Below, one piece after another: positions 17,533-26,019 of a stretch of DNA of 57,712 nt. Made by a program: the position numbers and the translations under genes. The notes beneath the pieces are model-generated. The model was not told the origin of the DNA. It made no database searches and saw only the letters and a list, made by a program, of their open reading frames with translations. Each line of letters opens with the position of its first letter. Position 1 is the first letter of the stretch. This DNA comes from Saccharofermentans sp. (GTDB lineage Bacteria; Bacillota; Clostridia; Saccharofermentanales; Saccharofermentanaceae), in assembly GCA_024403795.1 (NCBI GenBank), contig JAKSRD010000009.1, positions 1-57,712 on the forward strand. Direction: 5' to 3'.

Positions 17533-17985
17533 ATGAGAAAGATCGTAGTGACAACAATTGTAGCAGCTGTAGTCCTATCATGCGCTTCTTGCGGCAACGA
17601 GCCGGTTCAGAGCATTGATGCGACTGCATCCGAGACGACCGCAACCGAAGTATCTGCGACGGCTGCTGAGACTGAGATAACGACTGCCGCAAGTACGAAG
17701 GAGGCCGGTTGGGAAGGCAAGTGGACTGCCGATACCGATGAGTATTTTGAGATCTACGATGTAACCGTAGAAGGCTTTAAGTGCCGTTTTTGTCACTACG
17801 AGGAAGGTCAGCTCGAACTGTTCGATTATGACATGGAGTTCGATGATGAGCAACAGACGACGGCTTCTGAAGTCGGTACTGAAGAAGACAACGGCGGATG
17901 GGAATATGTTTTCGTTCTGGAAGGTTCTTCGATTACAGTAAAGTGGCAAGGACAGGAGCTTAAATATACAAGAACAAAGGCTTGA
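17533..17985 (+). CDS. Small secreted lipoprotein
   Basis: This 150-residue protein starts at the ATG at 17533, which has GGGGG 6 bases upstream. An in-frame extension to 17449 overlaps the preceding gene and lacks a ribosome binding site. It has a Sec signal with a Cys (VVLSC or CASC) at the cleavage site, a Thr/Ala/Glu-rich spacer to about residue 55, and a small beta-rich domain beginning GWEGKWTADTDEYFEI. A TATAAT at 17496-17501 with a weak TTGTAC 18 bp upstream could drive it separately. Function unknown. Confidence 0.7.
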   Translation: MRKIVVTTIVAAVVLSCASCGNEPVQSIDATASETTATEVSATAAETEITTAASTKEAGWEGKWTADTDEYFEIYDVTVEGFKCRFCHYEEGQLELFDYDMEFDDEQQTTASEVGTEEDNGGWEYVFVLEGSSITVKWQGQELKYTRTKA

Positions 17986-18064
17986 AGATAACAGTGCCGA
18001 CGAGATGTTGCACGAGAACTCGGATTTCCGTGCGACATGAATCAACTTAATATCCAAAGAAAAA

Positions 18065-18272
18065 GGTTCTTCACAAAAAGCTTGGGAATTAGATAATTGA
18101 TCCTTATAATCTGACCGCTTGTAGCAGCGGAATCCTTAATAGAAGTTCGAGCCATGTTACAGCGAAATCCAAAATTCGTCCTAAACCGTCAACACTGGGC
18201 CCTGGGACTTTCCCGGGACAAAACAACGTTTTTTACTACAAAAAAAGTCCCGGAGGACTCCGTTTGGGACTT
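18065..18272 (+). repeat. ~207-bp repeat, left inverted copy
   Basis: It runs from GGTTCTTCACAAAAAGC to CCGTTTGGGACTT. The reverse complement of 24399-24604 matches over the full length at about 95 percent by eye, with roughly nine differences. Within it, GGGACTTT...AAAGTCCC and GTCCC-GGAG-CTCC-GGGAC arms form strong hairpins next to T or A runs. Confidence 0.9.
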
Positions 18273-18320
18273 TCCCGGGACAAAAAACGTTTTTTACTAC
18301 AAAAAAAAGTCCCGGAGGCG
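18204..18320 (+). repeat. 62-bp tandem duplication inside the left copy
   Basis: The hairpin module beginning GGGACTTTCCCGGGAC at 18204 is repeated at 18266 with a few changes. The right copy at 24.4 kb has only one module. Confidence 0.8.
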
Positions 18321-18583
18321 TATGGCTATTGAGAACACTCGTTGGAATGCATATAAATCTTCGAATAATGCAGGATTTATATGCATCAGCGGTCGCAACG
18401 GGCTATCAACGGACTGTTGCATCGGGAGGTCCCAATGCTCGGATGGATAAATGCTTGACGGCTGTTGCAGCACGCTCCGGATGAGTGATTGACCTGCTTT
18501 GTACCAGAAGAAACTAACATTTGAGTATTCTTGCAGGTTGCCTTACACAGAGAGGTTGTCTTATATAGAGAAATTGCAATCCG
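18321..18583. other. Noncoding stretch with a 13-bp palindrome
   Basis: ATGCATATAAATC (18347-18359) and GATTTATATGCAT (18374-18386) are a perfect inverted pair with a 14-base loop. No gene is evident. The stretch lies just inside the left inverted repeat, beyond the 3' end of the phosphorylase gene. Confidence 0.5.
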
Positions 18584-21271
18584 TTACTTAAGTTCCACTT
18601 CTATCAGGCTTCCGATCCTGTCGGCGCTGAGTGTGTTGCTATCTTCACTTACAAGTTTTCCGTCGACGCTGATCGATGCCACGGAATGTGTGCAATTGTC
18701 TGATGATGTGAGTCCCTTCTTGTATACGACCGTAACCGGCTTGCCGTTGAATTCGAATGAGACGGAAGCGATCCCGTCCTTATCAAACTGTTCAGGAAGG
18801 AGGGCGGGTTCAAAGATCATGTCTCCGTATGAGCCCTTGATGCCGAATATCTCCGTGAGGACTGTGAGCATGAGCCAGCTTGCCGCACCCGTGAGATAGT
18901 GGTAGACACCGCGTCCCTTGGGATCGAAATATTCCGGAACACCGGGATAGATCTTGCTGCTGTCGAAGTCACGAGCATGGCGATACAAAGTACCCAATAC
19001 TTTCCAGCCTTCAGCAGCAAATCCGCGTGAATAAAGTGCATTGCCGAACATTACGGTCATGTGAGAGAAGACCGCGCCGTTTTCTTTCTGGCCGTAGGAG
19101 AAGCCGAACATACGGCCCATGTCGGTCTTTATCTCGGCAAAGTCCGTGTTGAGTTTGTAGCCGCCGAGTGAAGCGTCATAGATGTAGCGGTCAGCCGATC
19201 TTACAATGTCTGCAACCTGTTCTTCCGAAGCAATGCCGGACATTATCGTGAAGACCTGGCTTGTGAGCATCATGGCCGGGCGGCCGTGCCTGTCGCCGTT
19301 CTTCTCGAGAGGAAGTCCGCTGTTGTCGTAGTAGCCGTTGAAGCGGGAATATCCTTCGCTGTCCGTGAACCATTCGGTGGCGCGGATGTGGTCACAGATC
19401 CATTCTGCCTTCTCATCAAGGTCGTCGGCGAGAAGATCGATGTCGAAGGAGGTTTTCGAGCCGCAAAAACCCTCAGTAACACTGTTACAATATGTCAACA
19501 GCACGGCAGGAAGCCTGTCTGCTTCGTAGACGCCGAGGAGGCCTGATATCTCACTTGCGAGCTCCAAAGTATCCTTTCCGAAGGCTTTTTTATACTCTCT
19601 GAGGATGGCTGCAAGCTTTCTGTAATTACCTGCATAAGCGGCCGTGAAGGCAACGCTCTCGCCCTTGTCCTTGCCCATGTCGAGTGCATCATTCCAGTCA
19701 GCGCCTCTGAGCTTCATGTGGCCGTTCTCGCCGACATCGAAGAAGGATGCAAAATTCTGAAGGAGAAGGTGCTCAATGACGGAGCCTTCCGAGTGGCAAC
19801 CGTCGATGGAGACGTCGGAGCCGAGAAGCTTCTCGCCGCGCATCACCTGGCGGTCGATGAAGTAAGGCGCCGTCTCATCAAGGATCTTAAGATCGCCTGT
19901 CTGCCTGATGTAGAGATCCATGGTCATGAAAGGCCACATTGCGTGGTCCATCCAGACTCTGGTGATGCCGTTACGGTCGGCAATGAATTCACCGCTGCCG
20001 CTGCCGATAATGGTTGCGTTGGTGCCGTCGGTCCTTACGCCGCCGAAGTTATCGATGAGCATACCGCGAACGTCACCCGGATCCATTATTATCAGTGCGA
20101 GACAGTCCTGCCAGAGATCTCTCCAGCCGCGTCCGCCCTTTCCGTAGTCGTGGTGAGGGAGGAAAGAGCAGCCGTAGATACGTCTGAGCATCGGTTGAAT
20201 GCCGACCCAGTACATCCAGTTATCGAATGCCTTGTCTCCGGTGTGGAAGCGAATGTTATTTTTTTTGTTCCAATACTCTTTGTTATGTGATAATTCGCGC
20301 TCAAAAACTTCTCCCGCCAGATACTTAGCCGCCATGTTCTCCAGAGCGGAGGAGACGCTTAAGATCTCTTCTTCAGTGTCGGAGGGCTTATCAATGTCTG
20401 ATACCGCAAGCGCGAAAACATAATCACAGGACTCTCCGGCAGCAAGCGTCTTGGATGCAAACATCGAAGCGCCCATGGCCTCAAATCCGTTGGCACGTGT
20501 CCCCGGAAGTGATGCAGGTTCACCCGTTACCGGGAAACGGGGATTGTCGAAAGCACCGCCCTCACCGATATAATCCTCTGCCAAAGGACAGAAAGAGACC
20601 GGCTTCGTTCCGTCGCCCTCAGAAGCGAAAAAACCGTATACGACTTTATTCCTGCGGTGTCCTCTCTCATCGAAGGTAAGCGTCGGATTGTTCGTTATGC
20701 CGTATTCTGTAACGGTCATGCGGTTAAGCATGGAAGTAACATTACGATGATCCCTGATGTTGTCAGCCGAACGTCCGTAGATCGGCGTTGCTGCAGTCGG
20801 AGTAAATGTCATGGAAGTGTCGCCCGTGTTGGTGATCTTAACGCGTGTTAGCTCGATCCTGTCATCTGTCTCCACGGGGACGAAGGTGGTCGTCTCGGTC
20901 TTGAGCGCTGTGCCGTTTATCTCACGGACAACGCTCTGATACAGAAGACCGGCAGTGAGAGTGACCTTGTCTCTGGAAGAAGAGAATCTGCGCGCAGAAG
21001 AAGAGGCTGAGGCGCCTGTGGCAGATACGAGAGTACCGTCTTCAAGTGCGAGCCAGAAATTACGTGTTGAACGGTTGTTATGAAGGTTGTCCGATGACAC
21101 GGGCTCAAGGACAAACGTGTTTTGTGATGTCTTGAGATCACCGCCGAATTCAGGTGTAAGCGAACCCATCATTCCGCTTGAAGAAGCAACGGGAAAATAC
21201 AGATAACTGTAGAGATCGGGATCTTCAAGTCTGAATGTGCCTTTGTTGTCTGAGAATTCATAACCTTTCAT
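18584..21271 (-). CDS. GH94 family beta-glycoside phosphorylase
   Basis: This 895-residue protein is of the cellobiose/laminaribiose phosphorylase type. The N-terminal beta-sandwich starts YSYLYFPVASSSGMMGSLTP. The (alpha/alpha)6 catalytic barrel carries GKGGRGWRDLWQDCLA (377-392) and the catalytic-acid motif DWND (525-528) in LRGADWNDALD. Such enzymes split beta-glucosides with phosphate to give glucose-1-phosphate in the cytoplasm, saving ATP. The N-terminal pattern looks closest to laminaribiose-type enzymes from memory, but specificity is uncertain. AAGGAGA lies 7 bases before the ATG. There is no dedicated transporter beside it. It lies inside the segment bounded by inverted repeats. Confidence 0.85.
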   Translation of the reverse strand: MKGYEFSDNKGTFRLEDPDLYSYLYFPVASSSGMMGSLTPEFGGDLKTSQNTFVLEPVSSDNLHNNRSTRNFWLALEDGTLVSATGASASSSARRFSSSRDKVTLTAGLLYQSVVREINGTALKTETTTFVPVETDDRIELTRVKITNTGDTSMTFTPTAATPIYGRSADNIRDHRNVTSMLNRMTVTEYGITNNPTLTFDERGHRRNKVVYGFFASEGDGTKPVSFCPLAEDYIGEGGAFDNPRFPVTGEPASLPGTRANGFEAMGASMFASKTLAAGESCDYVFALAVSDIDKPSDTEEEILSVSSALENMAAKYLAGEVFERELSHNKEYWNKKNNIRFHTGDKAFDNWMYWVGIQPMLRRIYGCSFLPHHDYGKGGRGWRDLWQDCLALIIMDPGDVRGMLIDNFGGVRTDGTNATIIGSGSGEFIADRNGITRVWMDHAMWPFMTMDLYIRQTGDLKILDETAPYFIDRQVMRGEKLLGSDVSIDGCHSEGSVIEHLLLQNFASFFDVGENGHMKLRGADWNDALDMGKDKGESVAFTAAYAGNYRKLAAILREYKKAFGKDTLELASEISGLLGVYEADRLPAVLLTYCNSVTEGFCGSKTSFDIDLLADDLDEKAEWICDHIRATEWFTDSEGYSRFNGYYDNSGLPLEKNGDRHGRPAMMLTSQVFTIMSGIASEEQVADIVRSADRYIYDASLGGYKLNTDFAEIKTDMGRMFGFSYGQKENGAVFSHMTVMFGNALYSRGFAAEGWKVLGTLYRHARDFDSSKIYPGVPEYFDPKGRGVYHYLTGAASWLMLTVLTEIFGIKGSYGDMIFEPALLPEQFDKDGIASVSFEFNGKPVTVVYKKGLTSSDNCTHSVASISVDGKLVSEDSNTLSADRIGSLIEVELK

Positions 21272-21568
21272 GGGGTGTCTCCTTCTGTGATGGTGTTACG
21301 AGAGAAGAACGTCCTGACATCAGAGCCGTTCTATGACATTCTAATATATCTTGTTTTCGGAGTCATATCGAAAACCTTACTTTGTGTGCAATCCGTTTCC
21401 TTATTGCGATCATATCCGAGCATTACCCGGGAAAGACACAATATAACAAGTGGATCTGCCTTTTCGCTGATAAGTACGGAACTCCGTATTTTTGCACAAT
21501 GATGTGGTAAACTGTCGGAAGAGTCCTGCAAGAGCGGGATGAATTCAAGAGGAGAAGAGACAGAGAAT

Positions 21569-22036
21569 ATGTTGGAAATTTTCGCGATCATTGCCCTTTG
21601 TAAATCGAACAGGGCAAATGCCAGAGCCAGGGGGAAAAGCGTAGGCGGTATTACGGCACTTACCATTTGTCTTTGGATAGGAATGGAGTTCTTTGGAATA
21701 ATAGTCGGAATAATATTGAGTGCTTTTATTCTTGATGCGGATGCATCTGAGACTGCAGTTGAATTTGTAATGATTTTGTGCGGTCTCAGTTTTGCTGCGC
21801 TCGGAGGTCTCATATCACACTTGTGTTCAAAGCGAGGAAAGATCGTTGAGCAGTCGCAGCAATTACCGCTTTATATGCCGACCGGAAACAATGCCGGTTA
21901 TTACGGAAGCAATTCCGGAAGTCAACCCATGAACTCGTCTGCATTTGTGAGCGGTTGTTATTGCCCGACATGCGGTCAGTACAATGATTCCTCTGCTGAG
22001 TTTTGCGAATTCTGCGGAAATAAACTCAAATCATAA
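21569..22036 (+). CDS. Small membrane protein with C-terminal zinc ribbon
   Basis: This protein of about 155 residues has one or two hydrophobic helices in its first 90 residues and a C-terminal zinc ribbon, CPTCGQ...CEFCGNKL. The order is the reverse of most zinc-ribbon membrane proteins here. The start at 21569 (MLEIF) follows AGAGGAGAAGAGAC; a start at 21539 would add ten polar residues but has no good ribosome binding site. A minus-strand frame overlaps but lacks any recognisable feature. Function unknown; cytosolic ribbons of this kind often mediate protein contacts. Confidence 0.65.
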   Translation: MLEIFAIIALCKSNRANARARGKSVGGITALTICLWIGMEFFGIIVGIILSAFILDADASETAVEFVMILCGLSFAALGGLISHLCSKRGKIVEQSQQLPLYMPTGNNAGYYGSNSGSQPMNSSAFVSGCYCPTCGQYNDSSAEFCEFCGNKLKS

Positions 22037-22061
22037 ATCGTTACTTCGGTTAATGGGACAG

Positions 22062-22108
22062 AAAACACGCTCTGTGTGGCTAATTTATGGCAACAGGGCG
22101 TGTTTTGA
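22062..22108 (+). terminator. Terminator between zinc-ribbon and GGDEF genes
   Basis: AAAACACGCTCTG (22062-22074) pairs with CAGGGCGTGTTTT (22094-22106), with one G-T pair. It is T-rich on both strands. Confidence 0.65.
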
Positions 22109-22136
22109 TTGAAGTTCTCCGTATGTGGAATATAAT
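22109..22136 (+). promoter_or_regulatory. Promoter of the sensor-GGDEF gene
   Basis: TTGAAG (22109-22114), a 16-bp spacer and TATAAT (22131-22136). It lies directly after the terminator and about 55 bp before the start codon. Confidence 0.55.
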
Positions 22137-22192
22137 GGATTCATGGAAAAGGGTTTTACGGTTTTTTCTTTGATCATGTGAGGCTGAACTTT

Positions 22193-24031
22193 ATGAGATA
22201 TTGTATGTTTATCGGTGACATGTACAGAGAATTTGCTCTGGAGATAATCAAGTACACCAACAGTTTTGCCAAAGAGCACGGACATCGTGTTGATGTGTTC
22301 GGCATGTGCTCAATGCCTACGACGAATCCGCTTCATGTAATCGGTTATAAGAGTGTTCTGAAGCTCCCGGATACTCATCAGTATGACGGCATTATTCTTT
22401 GTTATGACACTCTTATTCATGAGGCGATCGGCAAGGAGGTCGTAGAGCAACTTCTTGAAGATATGGAAGGACCGCCGGTAGCATGCATCAGAGCACAGAT
22501 ACCGGGATTCTTTAATATTATCCCTGACAACAAAGCTCTGATGTATGACATAGCGAAGTATGTTATATCCAAGTGCAAGACCGGTAATATCGGCTTCATA
22601 ATGGGAAGAGATGATCTTGAGGATGCACATGAGAGAAGAGAAGGATTTGAGCAGGCCATGCACGAGGCAGGTTATGAAGTCTCTGAAGACATGGTCTTCC
22701 ACGGTAACTATTGGTATGACCAAGGCGTTGAGCAGGTGGATTTCTTCACAAAAGAGGATGGTTCCATTCCTGAGGCGATCATCTGTTCCAATGACTATGC
22801 TGCCGTAGGTGTGAGTGACGAGCTTCGTAACAGAGGTTATTCGATCCCTGACGATATCATTGTCAGCGGAATGGATAATATATCTGAAGCATCTGACCAT
22901 ATCCCGCCGATCACTACCATTCAGATCAAGAACAGGGACTTTGTAAAAGCGGCATTTGATGTTCTTGAAGCAGAATCAACCAAGGATAAGAATGAATACA
23001 ACATTTATGTTACCGGAACACTGATCCCGAGAGACAGTACCGGAGACAGTGTGACTGAGAGAGACATTTTCACTGAGTTGTGTGACCTTAAAGTTGCCAC
23101 GCAGGCCTCTGCGAATGATATGAGACAATTCGTTCTTATGAATGACCTTTTTGAAGCTGCGCTTACAATGGAAGCATTGGTTGGTGAAGCACTTAATCAG
23201 TTCAAGTCGATTAAGAGTGTTAAGTCGTGCTTTATCTGCAGATATCTCGAGAATGACAGAGAGCTGGTCGGATACTTTAACGACAGAGGCGAGAATCATG
23301 CATCACACAAGCATTTCCTTAATACGATGCTTCTTCCTGACAGTGTGGATGAGAATGAGACAGATACTCACATTCATTTTGCGCTCGCCTATAAGAACGA
23401 AGTATACGGTTATGTTGTCCTGATCGTAGATACGAATATTCCGGAATATATAAACTTCAAGACGGAGTATATCCTTACCCAGTTAGGTCAGAACATTAAC
23501 AAGTTGGAACTCTATGAGAGACTGGCCGGTGTCTCGGATGTCATGGATCTGTTCAATAAGGATCCGCTGACCGAGATCCTTAACAGGAGAGGCTTCGAGC
23601 AGAGGATCTCCCAGATGTTTGACAAGGATGGCAACCGTAAGATGAACATGGCCATCGTGTCACTCGATATGGACAGGCTCAAATTCATTAATGATAATTT
23701 TGGTCATGCTGCGGGCGACGATGCCATCAAGGAGACATCAGAGTGCGTAAGCAAAGCGCTTAACCCTGATGAGTTCGTAGCCAGAATGGGCGGTGATGAG
23801 TTCGCTGCAGTTCTCATTCTCTCGGAAGTCGGAAGACTCGGTAGATTTATCAGAAGTGTTCGAAGCAACTTCAAGGAGATCAATGAATCAGGTAAGTATG
23901 AGTTCGAACTCAGCTGCAGTATCGGCACCTGTGAACTTAACAATTGGCACGGTGTTATGGACTGCATGAGCAAGGCTGATAAAGCCATGTATCTGGAGAA
24001 GAAAGCTAAGAAAGCTGCAAGGCAGGATTAA
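22193..24031 (+). CDS. Periplasmic-binding-like sensor fused to diguanylate cyclase
   Basis: This protein of about 612 residues has a LacI/GalR-type ligand domain (residues 1-280) with IGFIMGRDD, ICSNDYAAVGV and SGMDN, but no HTH and no signal peptide. A middle GAF-like region (300-440) follows. The C-terminal GGDEF domain has DPLTEILNRRGF, the metal Asp in SLDMDRLKFIND and an intact MGGDEF. It should be a cytoplasmic, ligand-gated c-di-GMP synthase. The ATG at 22193 has AGG 9 bases upstream; a GTG at 22178 is less likely. Next to the phosphorylase, a sugar ligand is a reasonable guess. Confidence 0.85.
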   Translation: MRYCMFIGDMYREFALEIIKYTNSFAKEHGHRVDVFGMCSMPTTNPLHVIGYKSVLKLPDTHQYDGIILCYDTLIHEAIGKEVVEQLLEDMEGPPVACIRAQIPGFFNIIPDNKALMYDIAKYVISKCKTGNIGFIMGRDDLEDAHERREGFEQAMHEAGYEVSEDMVFHGNYWYDQGVEQVDFFTKEDGSIPEAIICSNDYAAVGVSDELRNRGYSIPDDIIVSGMDNISEASDHIPPITTIQIKNRDFVKAAFDVLEAESTKDKNEYNIYVTGTLIPRDSTGDSVTERDIFTELCDLKVATQASANDMRQFVLMNDLFEAALTMEALVGEALNQFKSIKSVKSCFICRYLENDRELVGYFNDRGENHASHKHFLNTMLLPDSVDENETDTHIHFALAYKNEVYGYVVLIVDTNIPEYINFKTEYILTQLGQNINKLELYERLAGVSDVMDLFNKDPLTEILNRRGFEQRISQMFDKDGNRKMNMAIVSLDMDRLKFINDNFGHAAGDDAIKETSECVSKALNPDEFVARMGGDEFAAVLILSEVGRLGRFIRSVRSNFKEINESGKYEFELSCSIGTCELNNWHGVMDCMSKADKAMYLEKKAKKAARQD

Positions 24032-24055
24032 GCTTTTGAGATAAGTGATGATTTA

Positions 24056-24084
24056 AGAGGCTGCGTAAAAGCAGCCTCTCTTTT
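24056..24084 (+). terminator. Terminator after the sensor-GGDEF gene
   Basis: AGAGGCTGC (24056-24064) and GCAGCCTCT (24071-24079) form a perfect stem followed by CTTTT. Confidence 0.85.
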
Positions 24085-24250
24085 GGCTCTTCACACTTTC
24101 CTTGGGATTAGCATGTAATTTGAAGGAATTGAAATATAACGAACAAGAGTAAAAAAGAGTAGTCATCGTTGCGGTAACCATAACCAACACACTTGGCTGC
24201 TTTTAAGCCGAACAGAGATTTACTGCAGAGTCTCTATGTTTGTGTGTGTC

Positions 24251-24350
24251 GCGAGGAAATTTTTGAAATGGTTCAAGATAAAGCGGTGGCATGAGGAAAT
24301 TTCTGAAATGGTTCAAGATAAAGCGGTGTCGTGAGGAAATCCTGAAATCG
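24251..24350 (+). repeat. 40-bp tandem repeat, 2.5 copies
   Basis: Copies begin at 24251, 24291 and 24331 (the last partial). The core reads GAGGAAATTTCTGAAATGG and then TTCAAGATAAAGCGGTG. It is noncoding. The rest of 24085-24398 shows no gene. Confidence 0.85.
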
Positions 24351-24398
24351 TACTAAATCGTTACAGATCCATACACGGATTTTGTATTTTTGGCTCAG

Positions 24399-24604
24399 AA
24401 GTCCCAAACGGAGTCCTCCGGGACTTTTTTTGTAGTAATAAACGTTGTTTTGTCCCGGGAAAGTCCCAGGGCCCAGTGTTGACGATTTAGGACGAATTTT
24501 GGATTTCGCTGTAACATGGCCCGAACCTATTAATGATTCAGCTGCTACAAGCTGTCAGATTATAGGGATCAATTATCTAATTCCCAAGCTTTTTGTGAAG
24601 AACC
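24399..24604 (-). repeat. ~207-bp repeat, right inverted copy
   Basis: This is the reverse complement of 18065-18272. On the plus strand its left edge is a terminator-like hairpin: AGTCCC, GGAG, CTCC, GGGACT, then seven T. Its right edge stops 11 bp before the stop codon of the next gene. Confidence 0.9.
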
Positions 24605-24614
24605 TCTCTTTTGT

Positions 24615-25385
24615 TCAGATGATCTTCTTAACAGCCTTCTTATCGGCATCGTAGAATCTGCCGATCTGTGCGGCGAGCTTATCAAAGGATTGCTCCGGTG
24701 TCTCGCCGTATTTGCCCGTGACGAATTTGTAGCCCCAGACATATTCCGGTGCTGTCATGATCGCTACTGCCCATCCGTACGGATCACCGCTTTTGTTGAG
24801 GCGCGGTCTGAAGTCTGCCGTAATGAGATAAGTCTCCATCTGAAGTTTTGTAAGAGTTCCGTCGAAGCCTTTCTCGCCGCCCTTACCGAATCCGGCTTTT
24901 TCCTTCATCTCGTAGGTATAGAGTTCTGGGGCGCATCCGTATTTTTTGAGCTGAGAAGGTTTTACATCCCACATATCCATTCCGGAAGGAACGAACAGAT
25001 CCATCAGGAGTTTCTCTTTATAACCGGCTTTACCGTCTTCGTACAGTGCATCAAAATCGTAACCTTTGCGTCGGTAGTTTGCAAAATAAGGGAACCATTT
25101 CTTAGAGATGAAGCCGGCACGACCTCCGAAGAATTTGCCGTAAGCGACTTTCCCGGTTCTTGCCAGAACCGTTCGCCATTCCCACGGATCGATGCTGACA
25201 TTGCCTGACCACCAGGCCGACGGGTCAGTCAAGCTCTCGACTGAGAAGCCTGAGATGTTATTCGAGAATAACGGCAGTATCCCGACCTTCTCGATAACGG
25301 CAAGCAGTTCGTCGCTTGTGTGAATGCAACCCTCTTCGTTGGGATCTAATCCCTGCAGATGCCATGTGCCGTCGATTACTTCCAT
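24615..25385 (-). CDS. Conserved protein, possibly AlkZ-related
   Basis: This 256-residue soluble protein opens with MEVIDGTWHLQGLDP and has PGFSVE-like, WEWR, GKVAYGKFF and KKWFPYFANYRR blocks. It also has KAGFGKGGEKGFDGT and GWAVAIMTAPEYVWGY. This pattern is widespread in gut clostridia. I recall it being labelled AlkZ-related (winged-helix DNA-glycosylase superfamily), but I cannot confirm that here. AGGAG lies 8 bases before the ATG. The gene ends immediately beside the right copy of the 207-bp repeat. It is separated from the upstream lipoprotein gene by a hairpin. Confidence 0.7.
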   Translation of the reverse strand: MEVIDGTWHLQGLDPNEEGCIHTSDELLAVIEKVGILPLFSNNISGFSVESLTDPSAWWSGNVSIDPWEWRTVLARTGKVAYGKFFGGRAGFISKKWFPYFANYRRKGYDFDALYEDGKAGYKEKLLMDLFVPSGMDMWDVKPSQLKKYGCAPELYTYEMKEKAGFGKGGEKGFDGTLTKLQMETYLITADFRPRLNKSGDPYGWAVAIMTAPEYVWGYKFVTGKYGETPEQSFDKLAAQIGRFYDADKKAVKKII

Positions 25386-25406
25386 AGGTGCTTCTCCTTA
25401 TAGTTA

Positions 25407-25447
25407 AACGGCACCGCGGATATTCTGATACCATCGGTGCCGTTGTT
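25407..25447 (-). terminator. Hairpin between lipoprotein and AlkZ-like genes
   Basis: AACGGCACCG (25407-25416) and CGGTGCCGTT (25435-25444) form a perfect 10-bp stem. On the minus strand it is followed by TTAACT, a weak T tract. Confidence 0.6.
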
Positions 25448-25468
25448 AGTTAAGTTATTTTGGCCGTA

Positions 25469-25897
25469 TCATCCCTGAAGTTTGTTTGATTTCTTCTGCT
25501 TCGTGAAGTAGAAGGTCATGGTGCCCGACTCGTCTGTAAAGGAATACACAAGGTTTTTGCCCTTGATCTCAACACTTACGAAGTTAACATCCCCTGTGAT
25601 GTTGAAGTCATATGTATTCTTTCCCGTCTCGACAACAGTAAGGATGAAAGAGATAGGGTCCATACCTTCTTCTGCGGCTTCACAGGTATAAGTTGCCATT
25701 CCGTTGGCAATGGTATAGGATTCCGCTCTCTCGATCTGATCGCCTGTTACGACCGTTCCGTCAGCGAGGACTTGCTTGGATAATACCCAGATACCGTCAA
25801 TTGATTCCTTTCCGCATGCGGTAAATAGGCACATGCAAGAGATGAGGCATATTACTACGCAGACAGCTTTTGTCAGCTTGGATGTTACTTTGTTCAT
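25469..25897 (-). CDS. Small lipoprotein
   Basis: This 142-residue protein has a Sec/lipoprotein signal ending in LFTAC (Cys near residue 28). The mature domain begins GIWVLSKQVLADGTVVTG and looks like a small beta barrel (lipocalin/DUF-like fold). AAGGAG lies 9 bases before the ATG. Function unknown. It is probably monocistronic. Confidence 0.78.
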   Translation of the reverse strand: MNKVTSKLTKAVCVVICLISCMCLFTACGKESIDGIWVLSKQVLADGTVVTGDQIERAESYTIANGMATYTCEAAEEGMDPISFILTVVETGKNTYDFNITGDVNFVSVEIKGKNLVYSFTDESGTMTFYFTKQKKSNKLQG

Positions 25898-26019
25898 TTA
25901 AGGTTGCTCCTTATTCGTTCGAATACGCCCGAGATTATAACGCAAAATGACATTCTCTCACAATAAGCGAACTTCGTGAACCGAGTGAAGCCTATTAAGC
26001 TGCAGGCAAGTCCGAAGCG

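Noticed and set aside
18154..18450. 98-codon plus-strand frame across the repeat
   Set aside because: It runs through the hairpin modules (duplicated CFPGTK-like segments), has no ribosome binding site and no family resemblance.
21331..21813. 160-codon minus-strand frame opposite the small zinc-ribbon gene
   Set aside because: The plus strand has a clear zinc ribbon and transmembrane helix; the minus frame shows no domain or ribosome binding site.
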